This document shows, one piece after another, positions 36,269 to 45,074 of a stretch of 64,000 nucleotides of DNA. The DNA is taken from the NCBI GenBank assembly GCA_947252645.1, contig CAMXWF010000011.1:42946-106945 (forward strand), in the 5' to 3' direction. A program made the position numbers and the translations under genes. The first letter of the stretch is position 1. The number at the start of each line of letters is the position of its first letter. The notes below the pieces were generated by a model. That model did not search any database. It had not been told where the DNA came from and worked only from the letters and a program-made list of their open reading frames with translations. The DNA comes from an uncultured Bacteroidia bacterium. Its GTDB lineage: Bacteria; Bacteroidota; Bacteroidia; Bacteroidales; CAJPTX01.

Positions 36269-36286
36269 AGTGGACTGCCCGACCAA

Positions 36287-36919
36287 CTAGCCTTCCTGAC
36301 CCCATGTATCGGGATGCTCGTTCCACTGGGCAAGCGTAGCCTGCTGCGCTGCCGTCAACAGCCCACGCTGCTGCAGCGTGCGCAGCAACAGGGGATAAGT
36401 GACAAGCGTATGGAGCGCCACATGCGCCTGCTCAAAGTTCGCTTGGGCCTGCGGGAACTGGTACGTAAAGATGGCCACCATACCAAGCACCTGGGCTCCA
36501 GCAGACTCTAGAGCCTTCACGGCATCTAAGCTACTGCGACCAGTAGACACCAGATCCTCCACCACCACCACCTTGGCCCCAGCATCCAACCTGCCCTCCA
36601 CCTGGTTACCCATGCCGTGATCCTTAGGCTTGGGACGCACGTAGACAAAGGGCAACCGCAAGCGATCGGCCACCAGCATACCCACCGGAATAGCCCCGGT
36701 GGCCACAGCCGCTACCACTTCGCAGGCCTGAAAATGCGCTGCGATAAGCTCAACCAGCCCACTTGCCACTTTTTGTCTAGCTTCGTGGCTAGAAAGAATG
36801 CGACGATTATCGCAGTAAATTGGAGCTCGCCACCCCGATGCCCACACGAAGGGATGCCCTTCGGGGGCCAAGTGGATAGCCCGGAGCACCAGCAATGAAT
36901 CGAGAATATCCGAAAACAT
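36287..36919 (-). CDS. pyrE: Orotate phosphoribosyltransferase
   Basis: Joins orotate to PRPP to make orotidine 5'-phosphate in pyrimidine synthesis. The PRPP-binding signature VVVVEDLVSTGRSSLDAVKAL is at about residues 118-138. WASGWRAPIYCDNRRIL near 26-42 and YVRPKPKDHGMGNQVEG near 92-108 complete the active site. Length 210 is typical. The ATG at 36919 is only two bases from the divergent Nudix start, so its promoter and leader must lie within the Nudix coding region, or the mRNA is leaderless. The SRPBCC gene follows closely. Confidence 0.95.
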   Translation of the reverse strand: MFSDILDSLLVLRAIHLAPEGHPFVWASGWRAPIYCDNRRILSSHEARQKVASGLVELIAAHFQACEVVAAVATGAIPVGMLVADRLRLPFVYVRPKPKDHGMGNQVEGRLDAGAKVVVVEDLVSTGRSSLDAVKALESAGAQVLGMVAIFTYQFPQAQANFEQAHVALHTLVTYPLLLRTLQQRGLLTAAQQATLAQWNEHPDTWGQEG

Positions 36920-36921
36920 AT

Positions 36922-37563
36922 ATGGAAACCTTCACTATCTACTTCGGAACGCGACGCCTTATCCTGTCACCCATCGCCGACCAAAAACACATGGATCCAC
37001 AAACCCTTGTCATGGCGCCCGCTGCCAACGGAGCTCCCGCGAAGGTATGGGAAATATTCCTAAACAATCCCGAGATCCAGTGCCTCTACGTTGCCCCCAT
37101 TACCGATAAAGCCCAGGTGGAAAACATCCTACAGTACACCACGATTATCCACGCTGCGGGGGGCCTGGTCCGTGAACCTGGCGGTAAAGTCCTGATGATA
37201 TTTCGCAATGGCATTTGGGATCTACCGAAGGGAAAAGCCGAGGCTGGAGAGACCTCAGAACGCACTGCCCTTCGCGAAGTCACTGAGGAGACGGGGGCGA
37301 GTCCATTGACCCTAGGAAGGCCGATCGCCACCACCTACCACTGCTACCTCGGTGAGGACAAAGCTCCACTCCTTAAGCAGACTATGTGGTATAGTATGTC
37401 CGTCCCCGAAGCCTGCCCGCTAACCCCTCAACGTGAGGAAGAGATAACCCAGGCTGTGTGGCTCTCGCCCACTGAGATAGCGAATCGTAAGGCGCAAACC
37501 TATCCAAGTCTCCTCAAAGTGCTAGACACCCTAGTAGGCACGAACAATTCAAACCAGAAGTAG
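36922..37563 (+). CDS. Nudix hydrolase
   Basis: A pyrophosphohydrolase of about 213 residues from the ATG at 36922 (METFTIYFGTRRLIL); an upstream ATG at 36895 would place the start inside pyrE. The Nudix box GKAEAGETSERTALREVTEETG follows the consensus GX5EX7REUXEEXGU closely at about residues 104-125. The roughly 80-residue N-terminal part is shared with Bacteroidota Nudix proteins located beside pyrE. The substrate (nucleoside diphosphate or other) cannot be told. Divergent from pyrE with two bases between start codons. Confidence 0.88.
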   Translation: METFTIYFGTRRLILSPIADQKHMDPQTLVMAPAANGAPAKVWEIFLNNPEIQCLYVAPITDKAQVENILQYTTIIHAAGGLVREPGGKVLMIFRNGIWDLPKGKAEAGETSERTALREVTEETGASPLTLGRPIATTYHCYLGEDKAPLLKQTMWYSMSVPEACPLTPQREEEITQAVWLSPTEIANRKAQTYPSLLKVLDTLVGTNNSNQK

Positions 37564-37574
37564 GAGGGAATGCT

Positions 37575-37582
37575 TACCTTTG
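37575..37582 (+). promoter_or_regulatory. -7 promoter box (TACCTTTG) of the yfiR-like gene
   Basis: Exact TAnnTTTG box 52 bases upstream of the ATG at 37635, just after the Nudix stop. This makes the yfiR-like gene a separate unit. Confidence 0.55.
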
Positions 37583-37634
37583 AACCTGCTAGCTGGGCCA
37601 ATGGTAGCCCTCGAAAAGAGGAAGGGGGGATCAC

Positions 37635-38159
37635 ATGTACAGAGTGAAGACGTTTGTATGGGAAATGTCGCTTTGCATCCTGCTTATGGTAGGCAGCGCA
37701 GTGCATGCACTGGCGCAGAATAACCGGCTCCAGGCTGCCTTTATCCTACAGTTCACTCGGCAGCTCGAATGGAGCAGCCAGGGAAAGCAAGCGGGCGAGT
37801 TCATCATCGGGGTGCTGGGTACAGATGCCGATATCACGGATGACCTCAAGGCCTTGGAAGGCCGCATGGTGGGGCAGCAGAAAATCGCGGTGAAGGTCTT
37901 CGCCTCGCCGACCAAGGTCACCAGTTGCCACCTACTCTATGTCCCAGTGAGCAAATCCGGCCTACTGGATGAAGTGAAAAACAGCTGCGCCTACATGCTC
38001 GTGGTGGCCGAGCAACCTGGGGCCTACCTCAAGGGCGCTGGCATCAGCTTCTCGCAGAGCAGCGGCCGGCTCAATTTCGAGATCAACACCAAAGAAATCC
38101 AAGCCAAAGGCCTCAAGGTAAGCAGCCAGCTGCTCCGAGCCGCCCAAGCCAAGATATAG
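37635..38159 (+). CDS. YfiR-family (DUF4154) periplasmic protein
   Basis: A 174-residue secreted protein: signal peptide ending HALAQ, then LQAAFILQFTRQLEW near residues 32-46. The family blocks IIGVLGTDADI, TSCHLLYVP and GRLNFEINTKEIQAKGLKVS appear in order. YfiR in other bacteria restrains a membrane diguanylate cyclase (YfiN), and DUF4154 proteins accompany redox or signalling modules; no cyclase lies beside it here. In this family a disulfide-forming cysteine pair is common, and cysteines are visible at TSCHLL and NSCAYM. The AGGGGG site lies about seven bases upstream of the ATG. Confidence 0.8.
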   Translation: MYRVKTFVWEMSLCILLMVGSAVHALAQNNRLQAAFILQFTRQLEWSSQGKQAGEFIIGVLGTDADITDDLKALEGRMVGQQKIAVKVFASPTKVTSCHLLYVPVSKSGLLDEVKNSCAYMLVVAEQPGAYLKGAGISFSQSSGRLNFEINTKEIQAKGLKVSSQLLRAAQAKI

Positions 38160-38218
38160 CAAGGGGTATATTCTGAGTAACTCCCTATTGTCACACCCGC
38201 CCATGTTAGAGCGGATGA

Positions 38219-40033
38219 GTGAGAGGAGTGTTTTCAATCCGTAAACGAGCTGACGTGACACACTTTAAACTTCCTAGTCCCTTTTGTTCATGTTCCCTTG
38301 ATTGGAAACAGAAACTGTCTCTTTCTGTACTGTTGCTTCTTTGCTTATTGCCGACACTCCTCATCAGCATTTTCTCTCAGTACAGCTTTTGGCTCAACTT
38401 CGCCCTCATTGCAACCAGTCTTTCTTGCCTAGGGCTAGCACTGGCCATATTCCCCTTCTTCTGGGCTCTATTCATCTATGGCCTTGGGCTGGCCATCCTT
38501 TTGCCCCTTGAACTTAGCTCTATGCTTGGAATAGGGTGTGCCTTCAACTATGGTTTCCTCGAATCGGTCATGGGAACCACAATGAAAGAGACTTGGGCAG
38601 CCATAAAACCCTTCTCTCTCTATCTCATTCTATTCATCCTGCTGATCGCCAGCTATTTCTTTGTGCTACTTAAGTTCATCCCCAGAAAACCCCGACTACA
38701 GTGGTCCTATCTACCTATTGCCATAGTCTCGCTCTTACTGCTTTTGTACGGTAGCTTCTACCTGACTTCTTACTTCGTCAAAAGCAATAACCCTACCACC
38801 ACACCCACGAATTATGTTGCCAAAAGGGCACTATCTACAGCTTTCCCCACTAAGTATGTCTACCTCTTTGGCGACTATCTGCTTGTCTCTCTACGTAGCC
38901 GCACTGCTATTCAGGGTAGACAGGCTTTTATCGATACTTTGACTGTTGCCGTTAAGCCTACTGACACTGTCATTGGCTGCCTTTTCTTAGGAGAAACTTC
39001 GCGAGCCTGCAGTTGGCAATTGGCTGGTTATCCATATCCAACTACACCACGCCTAGCACATCGAGAAAATGTAATCTTCTTCCCAGATGCCTATACTGCG
39101 GCCAATTATACAACCCAATCTATTAAACGGATCGTCTTTCCAACAACTGAAGATCTCTCGGTAGACTGGAAAGCTTCACCCCTGGTGCAGGAGCTGGCCA
39201 AAAAAGCATTTGGCCCAGGACGTACGGTGATGGTGACCAACCAAAATGACGAACGAAGTGTCTATGAAGGCTACGGCTATCTATTGCTCAATGTATCCGA
39301 CAGACATTTCTTCATGGACAGCCTGAGAAACCTACAGTCGCCACCGCCTGATGCTGTTCTTATACCGCCAATGCATCAAGTGTTGTCTTCCCCACTTCTA
39401 GGTAGCCATTTTTTTACCATCTGGGGATGGGGAGGGCACTGGTTCTATCCCGATTGCTACCCAACGGACGATACCGTTTTTACCCCTTGTATAGGGCCTG
39501 ACTTCAATGGCGACCTGGTTTCACCCAGCGAAGACATCGTTTTGAAAATACGTAACTCATACAACAATACTATTGCGCACACTGATTTCGTACTAGACTC
39601 AATTATATCATTACTTGAGGCCACAAAACTGCCCTCTTTCCTCTTGTACATTGCCGATCACGGAGAGAATCTTTACGATGACCAACGCTATCTACACCAC
39701 CACGGGGACCCTGGAGGTACGCATTATGACTGCCATGTACCCTTACTCGTTTGGTATTCTGATAGCTATGAAAAACGCTACCCGGGCGCAGTGGCAGCCA
39801 TGAAAAACAGTAGGAAGGAATCTGTCAGTGCCATTGATGTCTACTCTACACTCTTGCAACTCCTGCGAATACATTCGCCTTGGCTGGATTCTTCAAAAAG
39901 CCTAGCAAGTCCAGCCTATGTATCTCATAAGGTTAGAAATGTATTTACCAGCGATGGGCTCGTTCATATTGCCCCACCCTTCCCACCCGAAGAGCGCGCT
40001 CGCATCGACAGCATCATCGCCTCCTTCCAATAG
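38219..40033 (+). CDS. Sulfatase-type phosphoethanolamine transferase (EptA-like)
   Basis: Inner-membrane enzyme predicted to move phosphoethanolamine onto lipid A or another glycolipid. Five hydrophobic segments cover residues about 30-190. The periplasmic catalytic domain starts near residue 245 and carries the nucleophile motif GETSRACSWQLAGYPYPTTP, with Thr in GET, and the metal site LYIADHGENLYDD near 480. It ends EERARIDSIIASFQ. The frame opens at a GTG (38219) with weak start signals; another GTG nine bases on is possible. Base composition is much more AT-rich than neighbouring genes, suggesting transfer or relaxed selection. A tandem homologue follows. Confidence 0.85.
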   Translation: MRGVFSIRKRADVTHFKLPSPFCSCSLDWKQKLSLSVLLLLCLLPTLLISIFSQYSFWLNFALIATSLSCLGLALAIFPFFWALFIYGLGLAILLPLELSSMLGIGCAFNYGFLESVMGTTMKETWAAIKPFSLYLILFILLIASYFFVLLKFIPRKPRLQWSYLPIAIVSLLLLLYGSFYLTSYFVKSNNPTTTPTNYVAKRALSTAFPTKYVYLFGDYLLVSLRSRTAIQGRQAFIDTLTVAVKPTDTVIGCLFLGETSRACSWQLAGYPYPTTPRLAHRENVIFFPDAYTAANYTTQSIKRIVFPTTEDLSVDWKASPLVQELAKKAFGPGRTVMVTNQNDERSVYEGYGYLLLNVSDRHFFMDSLRNLQSPPPDAVLIPPMHQVLSSPLLGSHFFTIWGWGGHWFYPDCYPTDDTVFTPCIGPDFNGDLVSPSEDIVLKIRNSYNNTIAHTDFVLDSIISLLEATKLPSFLLYIADHGENLYDDQRYLHHHGDPGGTHYDCHVPLLVWYSDSYEKRYPGAVAAMKNSRKESVSAIDVYSTLLQLLRIHSPWLDSSKSLASPAYVSHKVRNVFTSDGLVHIAPPFPPEERARIDSIIASFQ

Positions 40034-40078
40034 CTCTCATTTCACTACTTCTGTCGTGAAATGCTGATGATATAGATC

Positions 40079-40110
40079 CCACACTCGTGGGCGAGTGCAT
40101 ACGAGTGTGG
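40079..40110. promoter_or_regulatory. Hairpin between the tandem transferase genes
   Basis: Perfect 10-base stem CCACACTCGT (40079-40088) and ACGAGTGTGG (40101-40110) with a 12-base loop. No T run follows on either strand, so it may be a weak terminator, a processing site or a regulatory hairpin between the two paralogues. Confidence 0.4.
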
Positions 40111-40130
40111 AATCTTGCTGATCCTCAGTC

Positions 40131-41937
40131 ATGATTTCTTTCTTCCTCCATGCCTATGAGAACCAAGTTCCCACGATTTACCACACCCACAAGACTATCC
40201 GAGCTCGCTGGCAGCACAAAACTGTATTAGTACTGCTCTTCCTGTGCTGCATGACCCCCACTTTCCTCACCATGGCCTATACCGATGCGGGGCTCTGGAG
40301 AGAGTTGGATATCCTGTTTACGGGGTTCTTTTGCGTCGGTACGGCCTCAGCAGTGTTACCTTTCTTCTGGTTACCTTCTGTTTGGTATTGTACTGCTTGC
40401 CCTTCTGCCGCTAGAGCTTAGTTCAGTGCTAGGTACAGGTCTCCCCTTCAATTACGGTTTCCTCAAGATAATAATGGCCTCTTACCCGCGAGAGTATTTG
40501 GATGCCATCATGGCCTATTCGGGGGCTCTGATAGCGTTCCTCTCAGCCATGCTGCTCTATTTCGTCTTACTCTTCCTCTATGTCCCCAAGCGTCTTAGGA
40601 TTTGCTGGAAATGGTCGCCTCTAATCATATGCGCACTTTTTGGCATTATGGTCGCCTCATACTGGACGGTCACTGCTTTCTCTGGTACTACAAAGCATTA
40701 TGCAGATTATAACCTATCCTACCTAGGTGTTGCCAAGGTGGCTGTCATAACGTCATTCCCGCTCAAATATTTGTTGCTCTTCTATGCCCACCAGACTGCA
40801 AAAGAAATAGAAAACCATGTCATTAGAGAGCGATTAGGCTTCATTGATACGATTTCCGTTACGGCTGAAAAACCAGACTCGATTGTTGGCCTGTTTTTAT
40901 CGGTGAGACATCCAGAGCGTGCAATTGGCAACTTGCTGGCTATCATCGTATGACCAATCCGATATTATCAAAAAGAAAAAATGTCCTTTTTTCCCCCGAT
41001 GCTTTCACCGTTGCGAACCATACTGAGGAAGCCCTCAAGCGTATGATTTTCCCTACAACCATGGACGCTAACCTTTCAAACGATTGGTGCACAAGTCCTA
41101 TGCTGATGGAATTGGCTAAAAAAGCGTTTGGTGATGGTAGCACCGTACTGATCACTAATCAAAATGATGATAGGTTACTAGGAACTGGTTATTTCAACTT
41201 ACTTCTAACCGTTGCCGACAGGAACTACTACATGGACAGTCTCAAAGGCCCAAATCCTCCAGATCAATGCCTTCTTCCGCCTCTAGCCAAAGAACTTGAG
41301 CAGTTGGGCCCAAAATCAATCCTATTCACCATCTGGGGGCGGGCACTGGTTCTACCCAGACCACTACACCAACACAGATACCCTCTTTACGCCTTGTAAC
41401 ATGCAATACGCAGGGCATTTGTCTGATCCCAATGATCCAAGGATTCCCGTTATTCGCAATTCTTTTGACAATACCATCCTTCATACTGATAGAGTGATTG
41501 ACTCTGCAATCGCAATGCTCGAAGCTCTTGACAGACCTAGCTTCCTAATATATCTGGCTGATCACGGAGAAAATATATACGATACACCAGACATGCTCTT
41601 TTTCCACGCCTCTAAAATTGGCACCCACTTTGAGGCCCATATCCCTTTTCTCATTTGGTACTCAGCAAGTTACGAAGCTACATGTCCAGAAATAGTCTCT
41701 ACACTTAATAAACACCTGGGAATGCCTGTTAGCTTAACTGACGCATTCCATACTGCCATTCAGCTCCTACAGCTAAATACTCCTTGGTTCGACCCAAAGC
41801 AGAGTCTTGCTAGCGATGACTATTTGCCGCATAATGCCCGGCTGATGTACACGCTGGAGGGACCTCCCCAACCCGCCCCTCCCTACCCCCCTGAGGAGCG
41901 CGCGCGTGTCGACAGCATCATTGCCTCCTTCCATTAG
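40131..41937 (+). pseudogene. Broken second EptA-like transferase (frameshifted)
   Basis: Tandem paralogue of the previous gene, readable end to end only if the frame is changed three times. Segment 1 runs 40131 to about 40370 (membrane helices), segment 2 about 40370-40905 (helices to DSIVGLF), segment 3 about 40905-41335 and segment 4 about 41335-41937. After the second change the catalytic block GETSRACNWQLAGY is restored; after the fourth segment begins, GGHWFYPDHY and LADHGENIYD appear. The protein ends EERARVDSIIASFH like its neighbour. The second and third changes lie at runs of G. Either the gene has decayed or the assembly dropped bases in homopolymers. Confidence 0.75.
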
Positions 41938-41951
41938 CCCCCTATTTTTCC

Positions 41952-41959
41952 TACCTTTG
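41952..41959 (+). promoter_or_regulatory. -7 promoter box (TACCTTTG) of pyrH
   Basis: Exact TAnnTTTG box 14 bases after the transferase pseudogene stop and 52 bases before the pyrH ATG. It marks the start of the pyrH-frr-mqnA unit. Confidence 0.6.
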
Positions 41960-42011
41960 TAAGCAATTCCGAGGCCTACCCGCTGTGCCCCGGGTGGAAG
42001 AAGTGCATGCT

Positions 42012-42722
42012 ATGCCGTTTCATCGTATCTTGCTTAAGCTGAGCGGAGAGGCCCTCGCCGGCAGACAGGGACACGGCTTCGACTTACAGCTGCTCGAAAA
42101 CTACTGCCAAGCCATCGCCAACGCCGCCAAGCAAGGCGGACTGGAGTTGGCTGTCGTGGTCGGCGGGGGCAATATCTTCCGCGGCATCCAGGCCTCCAAC
42201 ACCAGCATCCTCAGAAGCCGCGCCGACCAAATGGGCATGCTGGCTACCGTCATCAACGGTATGGCACTTGAACAAATGCTGCTGCACGCTGGTGCTACGG
42301 TCCAGCTCTACACGGCCACTCCCATGGAACCCATTGCAACCTACTACCGTATCGACTCTGCCAGTGCAGCGTTAGCTGAGGGGAAGGTGGTCATCATCGC
42401 GGGCGGCACCGCTAACCCCTATTTTACTACAGACTCTGCGGCCGCGCTCAGGGCATGCGAGTTGGGCTGCGATCTGTTGGCCAAAGGAACGCGCGTCGAT
42501 GGGGTCTACGACATGGACCCCGAGAAGCATCCTGAAGCCAAACGCTACGACCACCTCTCCTTTCAGGAAGTCTATTCCAAACGTCTGAAGGTCATGGACC
42601 TGACGGCCTTCACCCTTTGCCAGGAGAACAACGTGCCTATTGTGGTATTCGATCTAGATACCCCCGATGCCTTGCTGCGCCTTGGTCGTGGCGAACAGAT
42701 CGGAACCTTGGTACAAGGATAA
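42012..42722 (+). CDS. pyrH: UMP kinase
   Basis: Phosphorylates UMP to UDP, a bacterial hexameric amino-acid-kinase-fold enzyme. Start ATG at 42012 (MPFHRILLKLSGEAL); the frame also opens at a GTG at 41985. Signatures: LLKLSGEALAG near residues 6-16, VVVGGGNIFRG near 47-57, and IIAGGTANPYFTTDSAAALRA near 127-147. Length 236 is typical. It is followed after 22 bases by frr, the common bacterial gene order. Confidence 0.96.
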   Translation: MPFHRILLKLSGEALAGRQGHGFDLQLLENYCQAIANAAKQGGLELAVVVGGGNIFRGIQASNTSILRSRADQMGMLATVINGMALEQMLLHAGATVQLYTATPMEPIATYYRIDSASAALAEGKVVIIAGGTANPYFTTDSAAALRACELGCDLLAKGTRVDGVYDMDPEKHPEAKRYDHLSFQEVYSKRLKVMDLTAFTLCQENNVPIVVFDLDTPDALLRLGRGEQIGTLVQG

Positions 42723-42744
42723 AATTAAAATAGGAGAAAGTTCT

Positions 42745-43302
42745 ATGGACGAGCAAGCATGTCTGGCACAGCTCAATAAGCAGATAGCACATAGCATGAA
42801 GTTTCTCGATGAGCAGCTTTTGCAAGTTCGGGCAGGAAAGGCCTCGCCGGGTATGCTGGCTGGGATTACGGTAGACTACTACGGCGTCCCCACCCCGCTC
42901 GAACAGGTGGGAAGCGTCACCGCCTCAGACGCCCGCACTATCCAAGTCCAGCCCTGGGAGAAAAAGCTCCTGCCCGAAATCGAAAAGGCCATCCTGGCGG
43001 CCAACATCGGCCTGAATCCCCAAAACAACGGGGACGTCCTCCGCATACCTATACCCCCACTCACCGAAGAGCGGCGAAAAGAACTAGCCAAGCAGGCCAA
43101 AGCCGAGGGTGAAAACGCCAAGCTCGGCATCCGCAACGCCCGACGCGAGGCCAACGACACGATCAAAAAACTCCAGAAAGAAGGCCTAAGCGAAGACCTG
43201 GCCCGGAGAAGCATGGATAAAGTCCAAAAAATCACCGACGAATTCATCGCCCAGGTCGACTCCAAGGTCGCAGAAAAAGAAAAGGAGATCATGACGGTAT
43301 AG
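42745..43302 (+). CDS. frr: Ribosome recycling factor
   Basis: Splits post-termination ribosomes together with EF-G. The ATG at 42745 follows TAGGAG by eight bases, so this start is firm; the longer frame from 42667 runs back into pyrH. The 185-residue product has family segments LLQVRAGKASPGML, VDYYGVPTPLEQVGSV, IRNARREANDTIKKL and the final DSKVAEKEKEIMTV. Probably co-transcribed with pyrH and mqnA. Confidence 0.96.
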   Translation: MDEQACLAQLNKQIAHSMKFLDEQLLQVRAGKASPGMLAGITVDYYGVPTPLEQVGSVTASDARTIQVQPWEKKLLPEIEKAILAANIGLNPQNNGDVLRIPIPPLTEERRKELAKQAKAEGENAKLGIRNARREANDTIKKLQKEGLSEDLARRSMDKVQKITDEFIAQVDSKVAEKEKEIMTV

Positions 43303-43319
43303 CCGCCGTCATCCTGCCC

Positions 43320-44096
43320 ATGGAGCCACTCAGGATCTCCGCGGTATCCTACCTCAACGCCTTCCCCATGGTATGCGGCGTAAAGCATTGGGCCAAGACG
43401 TACGGGTGGACGGTCCAGCTGAAGCTGCCCGCGGTATCGGCGCAGGAGTTCTTGGCCCATAAGGTCGACCTCGCCCTCATGCCCATTGGCGCCCTGGCAG
43501 CCGAGGGACTCAGCTACCAGCTCGCTGCCGACTTCTGCGTGGGCGCCGAGCACGAGGTCTACTCCGTATGCTTGCTCTCCAACCAGCCCGTTGAAAAACT
43601 CCACACCATCTACCTAGACACCGCCAGCCGCACCTCCGTGTTGCTGGCCCGCATCCTGGCAAGTAAGCTCTGGCACATCGTCCCCCAGTGGCTACCAGCC
43701 ACCCCCGAAGTCTACCCCGACGCGCTACCCACGGGCGCAGCCATGGTGGCCATCGGCGATAAGGTCTTTGCGCTCCGTAGACACTATACCCACATCTACG
43801 ACCTCGCAGTGGAGTGGCGTAAGCTCACAGGACTCCCCTGCGTCTTCGCAGCGTGGGTGAGCCAGCACGACCTGCCGCAACCACACCGCGACAACCTGCA
43901 CAGGGCCATCGCCTGGGGGCTGGCCAACTACCAAGACCTATTGCCCGCGCAGGCCAACGCCCTACCCTGCCCCCTACCTGAGGCCCTGCGCTACCTCCAC
44001 GAAAACATCGACTACCCGCTCACCCCACTAATGCAAAAAAGCATGGCGCGCTACCTCGCCGAAGGCAAGGCCCTACAAAGAAGGTCAACCCCTTAG
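43320..44096 (+). CDS. mqnA: Chorismate dehydratase of the futalosine menaquinone pathway
   Basis: Removes water from chorismate to give 3-[(1-carboxyvinyl)oxy]benzoate, the first committed step of the futalosine route to menaquinone. Family marks include ISAVSYLNAFPMVCGV near residues 6-21, VDLALMPIGALAAE near 49-62, and a periplasmic-binding-like two-lobed layout. Length 258 is normal. It begins 17 bases after frr and probably shares its transcript. The window also contains five shikimate-pathway genes supplying its substrate. No other mqn gene is in view. Confidence 0.88.
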   Translation: MEPLRISAVSYLNAFPMVCGVKHWAKTYGWTVQLKLPAVSAQEFLAHKVDLALMPIGALAAEGLSYQLAADFCVGAEHEVYSVCLLSNQPVEKLHTIYLDTASRTSVLLARILASKLWHIVPQWLPATPEVYPDALPTGAAMVAIGDKVFALRRHYTHIYDLAVEWRKLTGLPCVFAAWVSQHDLPQPHRDNLHRAIAWGLANYQDLLPAQANALPCPLPEALRYLHENIDYPLTPLMQKSMARYLAEGKALQRRSTP

Positions 44097-44117
44097 TCCA
44101 AGGCGTCGCTAACCACA

Positions 44118-45074
44118 ATGATCACTATCTTCTACCGCGCGGGCAACACTATCGTCAACGAGATTGATGAGGATCTCCTACCAACCCTCTCCAAAAAAGA
44201 CCTGCTCTGGGTAGACCTCGTGGCGCCCACCTTCGAGCAGCGCAACATCGTAGAATCCTACTTCGACATCAGCCTGCAAACGCGCCAGCAAGCCGAAGAG
44301 ATCGAAAGCAGCTCCCGCTACTCCGAAACCGACCGCCTCATCGTCGCCAACTCCAACTTCCTCATGCACCGAGACGACGAATACGTCTCAGAGCCCACCT
44401 CTTTCATCCTCGCCAACGGCGTGCTAGTCACCCAGCGCAACGAGGAGCTACGCTCCTTTGGCGACACCATGCGTAAGCTCTCCTACAACGCCAAAGCCTA
44501 CTCCTCGGGCTACCACGTCATGGTGGCCCTGTTCGAAACCCGCATCGACCTCGATGCCGACATGGTGGAAAACCTCGCACGCGACATCACCGGACTCAGC
44601 CGCCGCATCAACCTCGCCAAGGGCAACGAGCTAGAGGGCGACCTGCTCCTCGACCTCAACACCATCCAAGAAAACACCATGCTCATCCGGGAAAACATCA
44701 TCGATAAGCAGCGCGTCATTAGCGGCATCCTCAAAAGCGAACGATTCCCTAAAGATCTCAACGCCAAGCTCGAAGTCATGCTCCGCGACACCAACTCCCT
44801 CATCAACCACGCCGACTTCAGCTTCGACCGCATCGACTTCCAGCGCGAAACCTTCATGGGCCTCGCAAACCTCCAGCTCAGCCGCATCATCAAGACCTAC
44901 ACCATCGTCTCTGTCCTCTTCATGCCACCCACCCTCGTGTCCTCTATCTACGGGATGAACTTCGTAATCATGCCCGAAACCCAATGGAAGCTCGGATATC
45001 CGCTGGCCATCGTCATCATGATCCTCTCCGCCCTCATCACCTTCATCATCTTCAGAATCAAAAAAATGCTATGA
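44118..45074 (+). CDS. corA: CorA-family magnesium/metal transporter
   Basis: Pentameric inner-membrane divalent-cation channel. The 318-residue protein has a large cytosolic N-terminal domain with long helices (DITGLSRRINLAKGNE, LAKLEVMLRDTNSLINHADF-type segments). Two membrane helices at the end enclose the signature YGMNF (near residue 281) with the loop NFVIMPETQW. The stop overlaps the next start as ATGA, pointing to translational coupling with the NfeD-type gene. Mg2+ is the usual substrate; Co2+/Ni2+ cannot be excluded. Confidence 0.93.
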   Translation: MITIFYRAGNTIVNEIDEDLLPTLSKKDLLWVDLVAPTFEQRNIVESYFDISLQTRQQAEEIESSSRYSETDRLIVANSNFLMHRDDEYVSEPTSFILANGVLVTQRNEELRSFGDTMRKLSYNAKAYSSGYHVMVALFETRIDLDADMVENLARDITGLSRRINLAKGNELEGDLLLDLNTIQENTMLIRENIIDKQRVISGILKSERFPKDLNAKLEVMLRDTNSLINHADFSFDRIDFQRETFMGLANLQLSRIIKTYTIVSVLFMPPTLVSSIYGMNFVIMPETQWKLGYPLAIVIMILSALITFIIFRIKKML

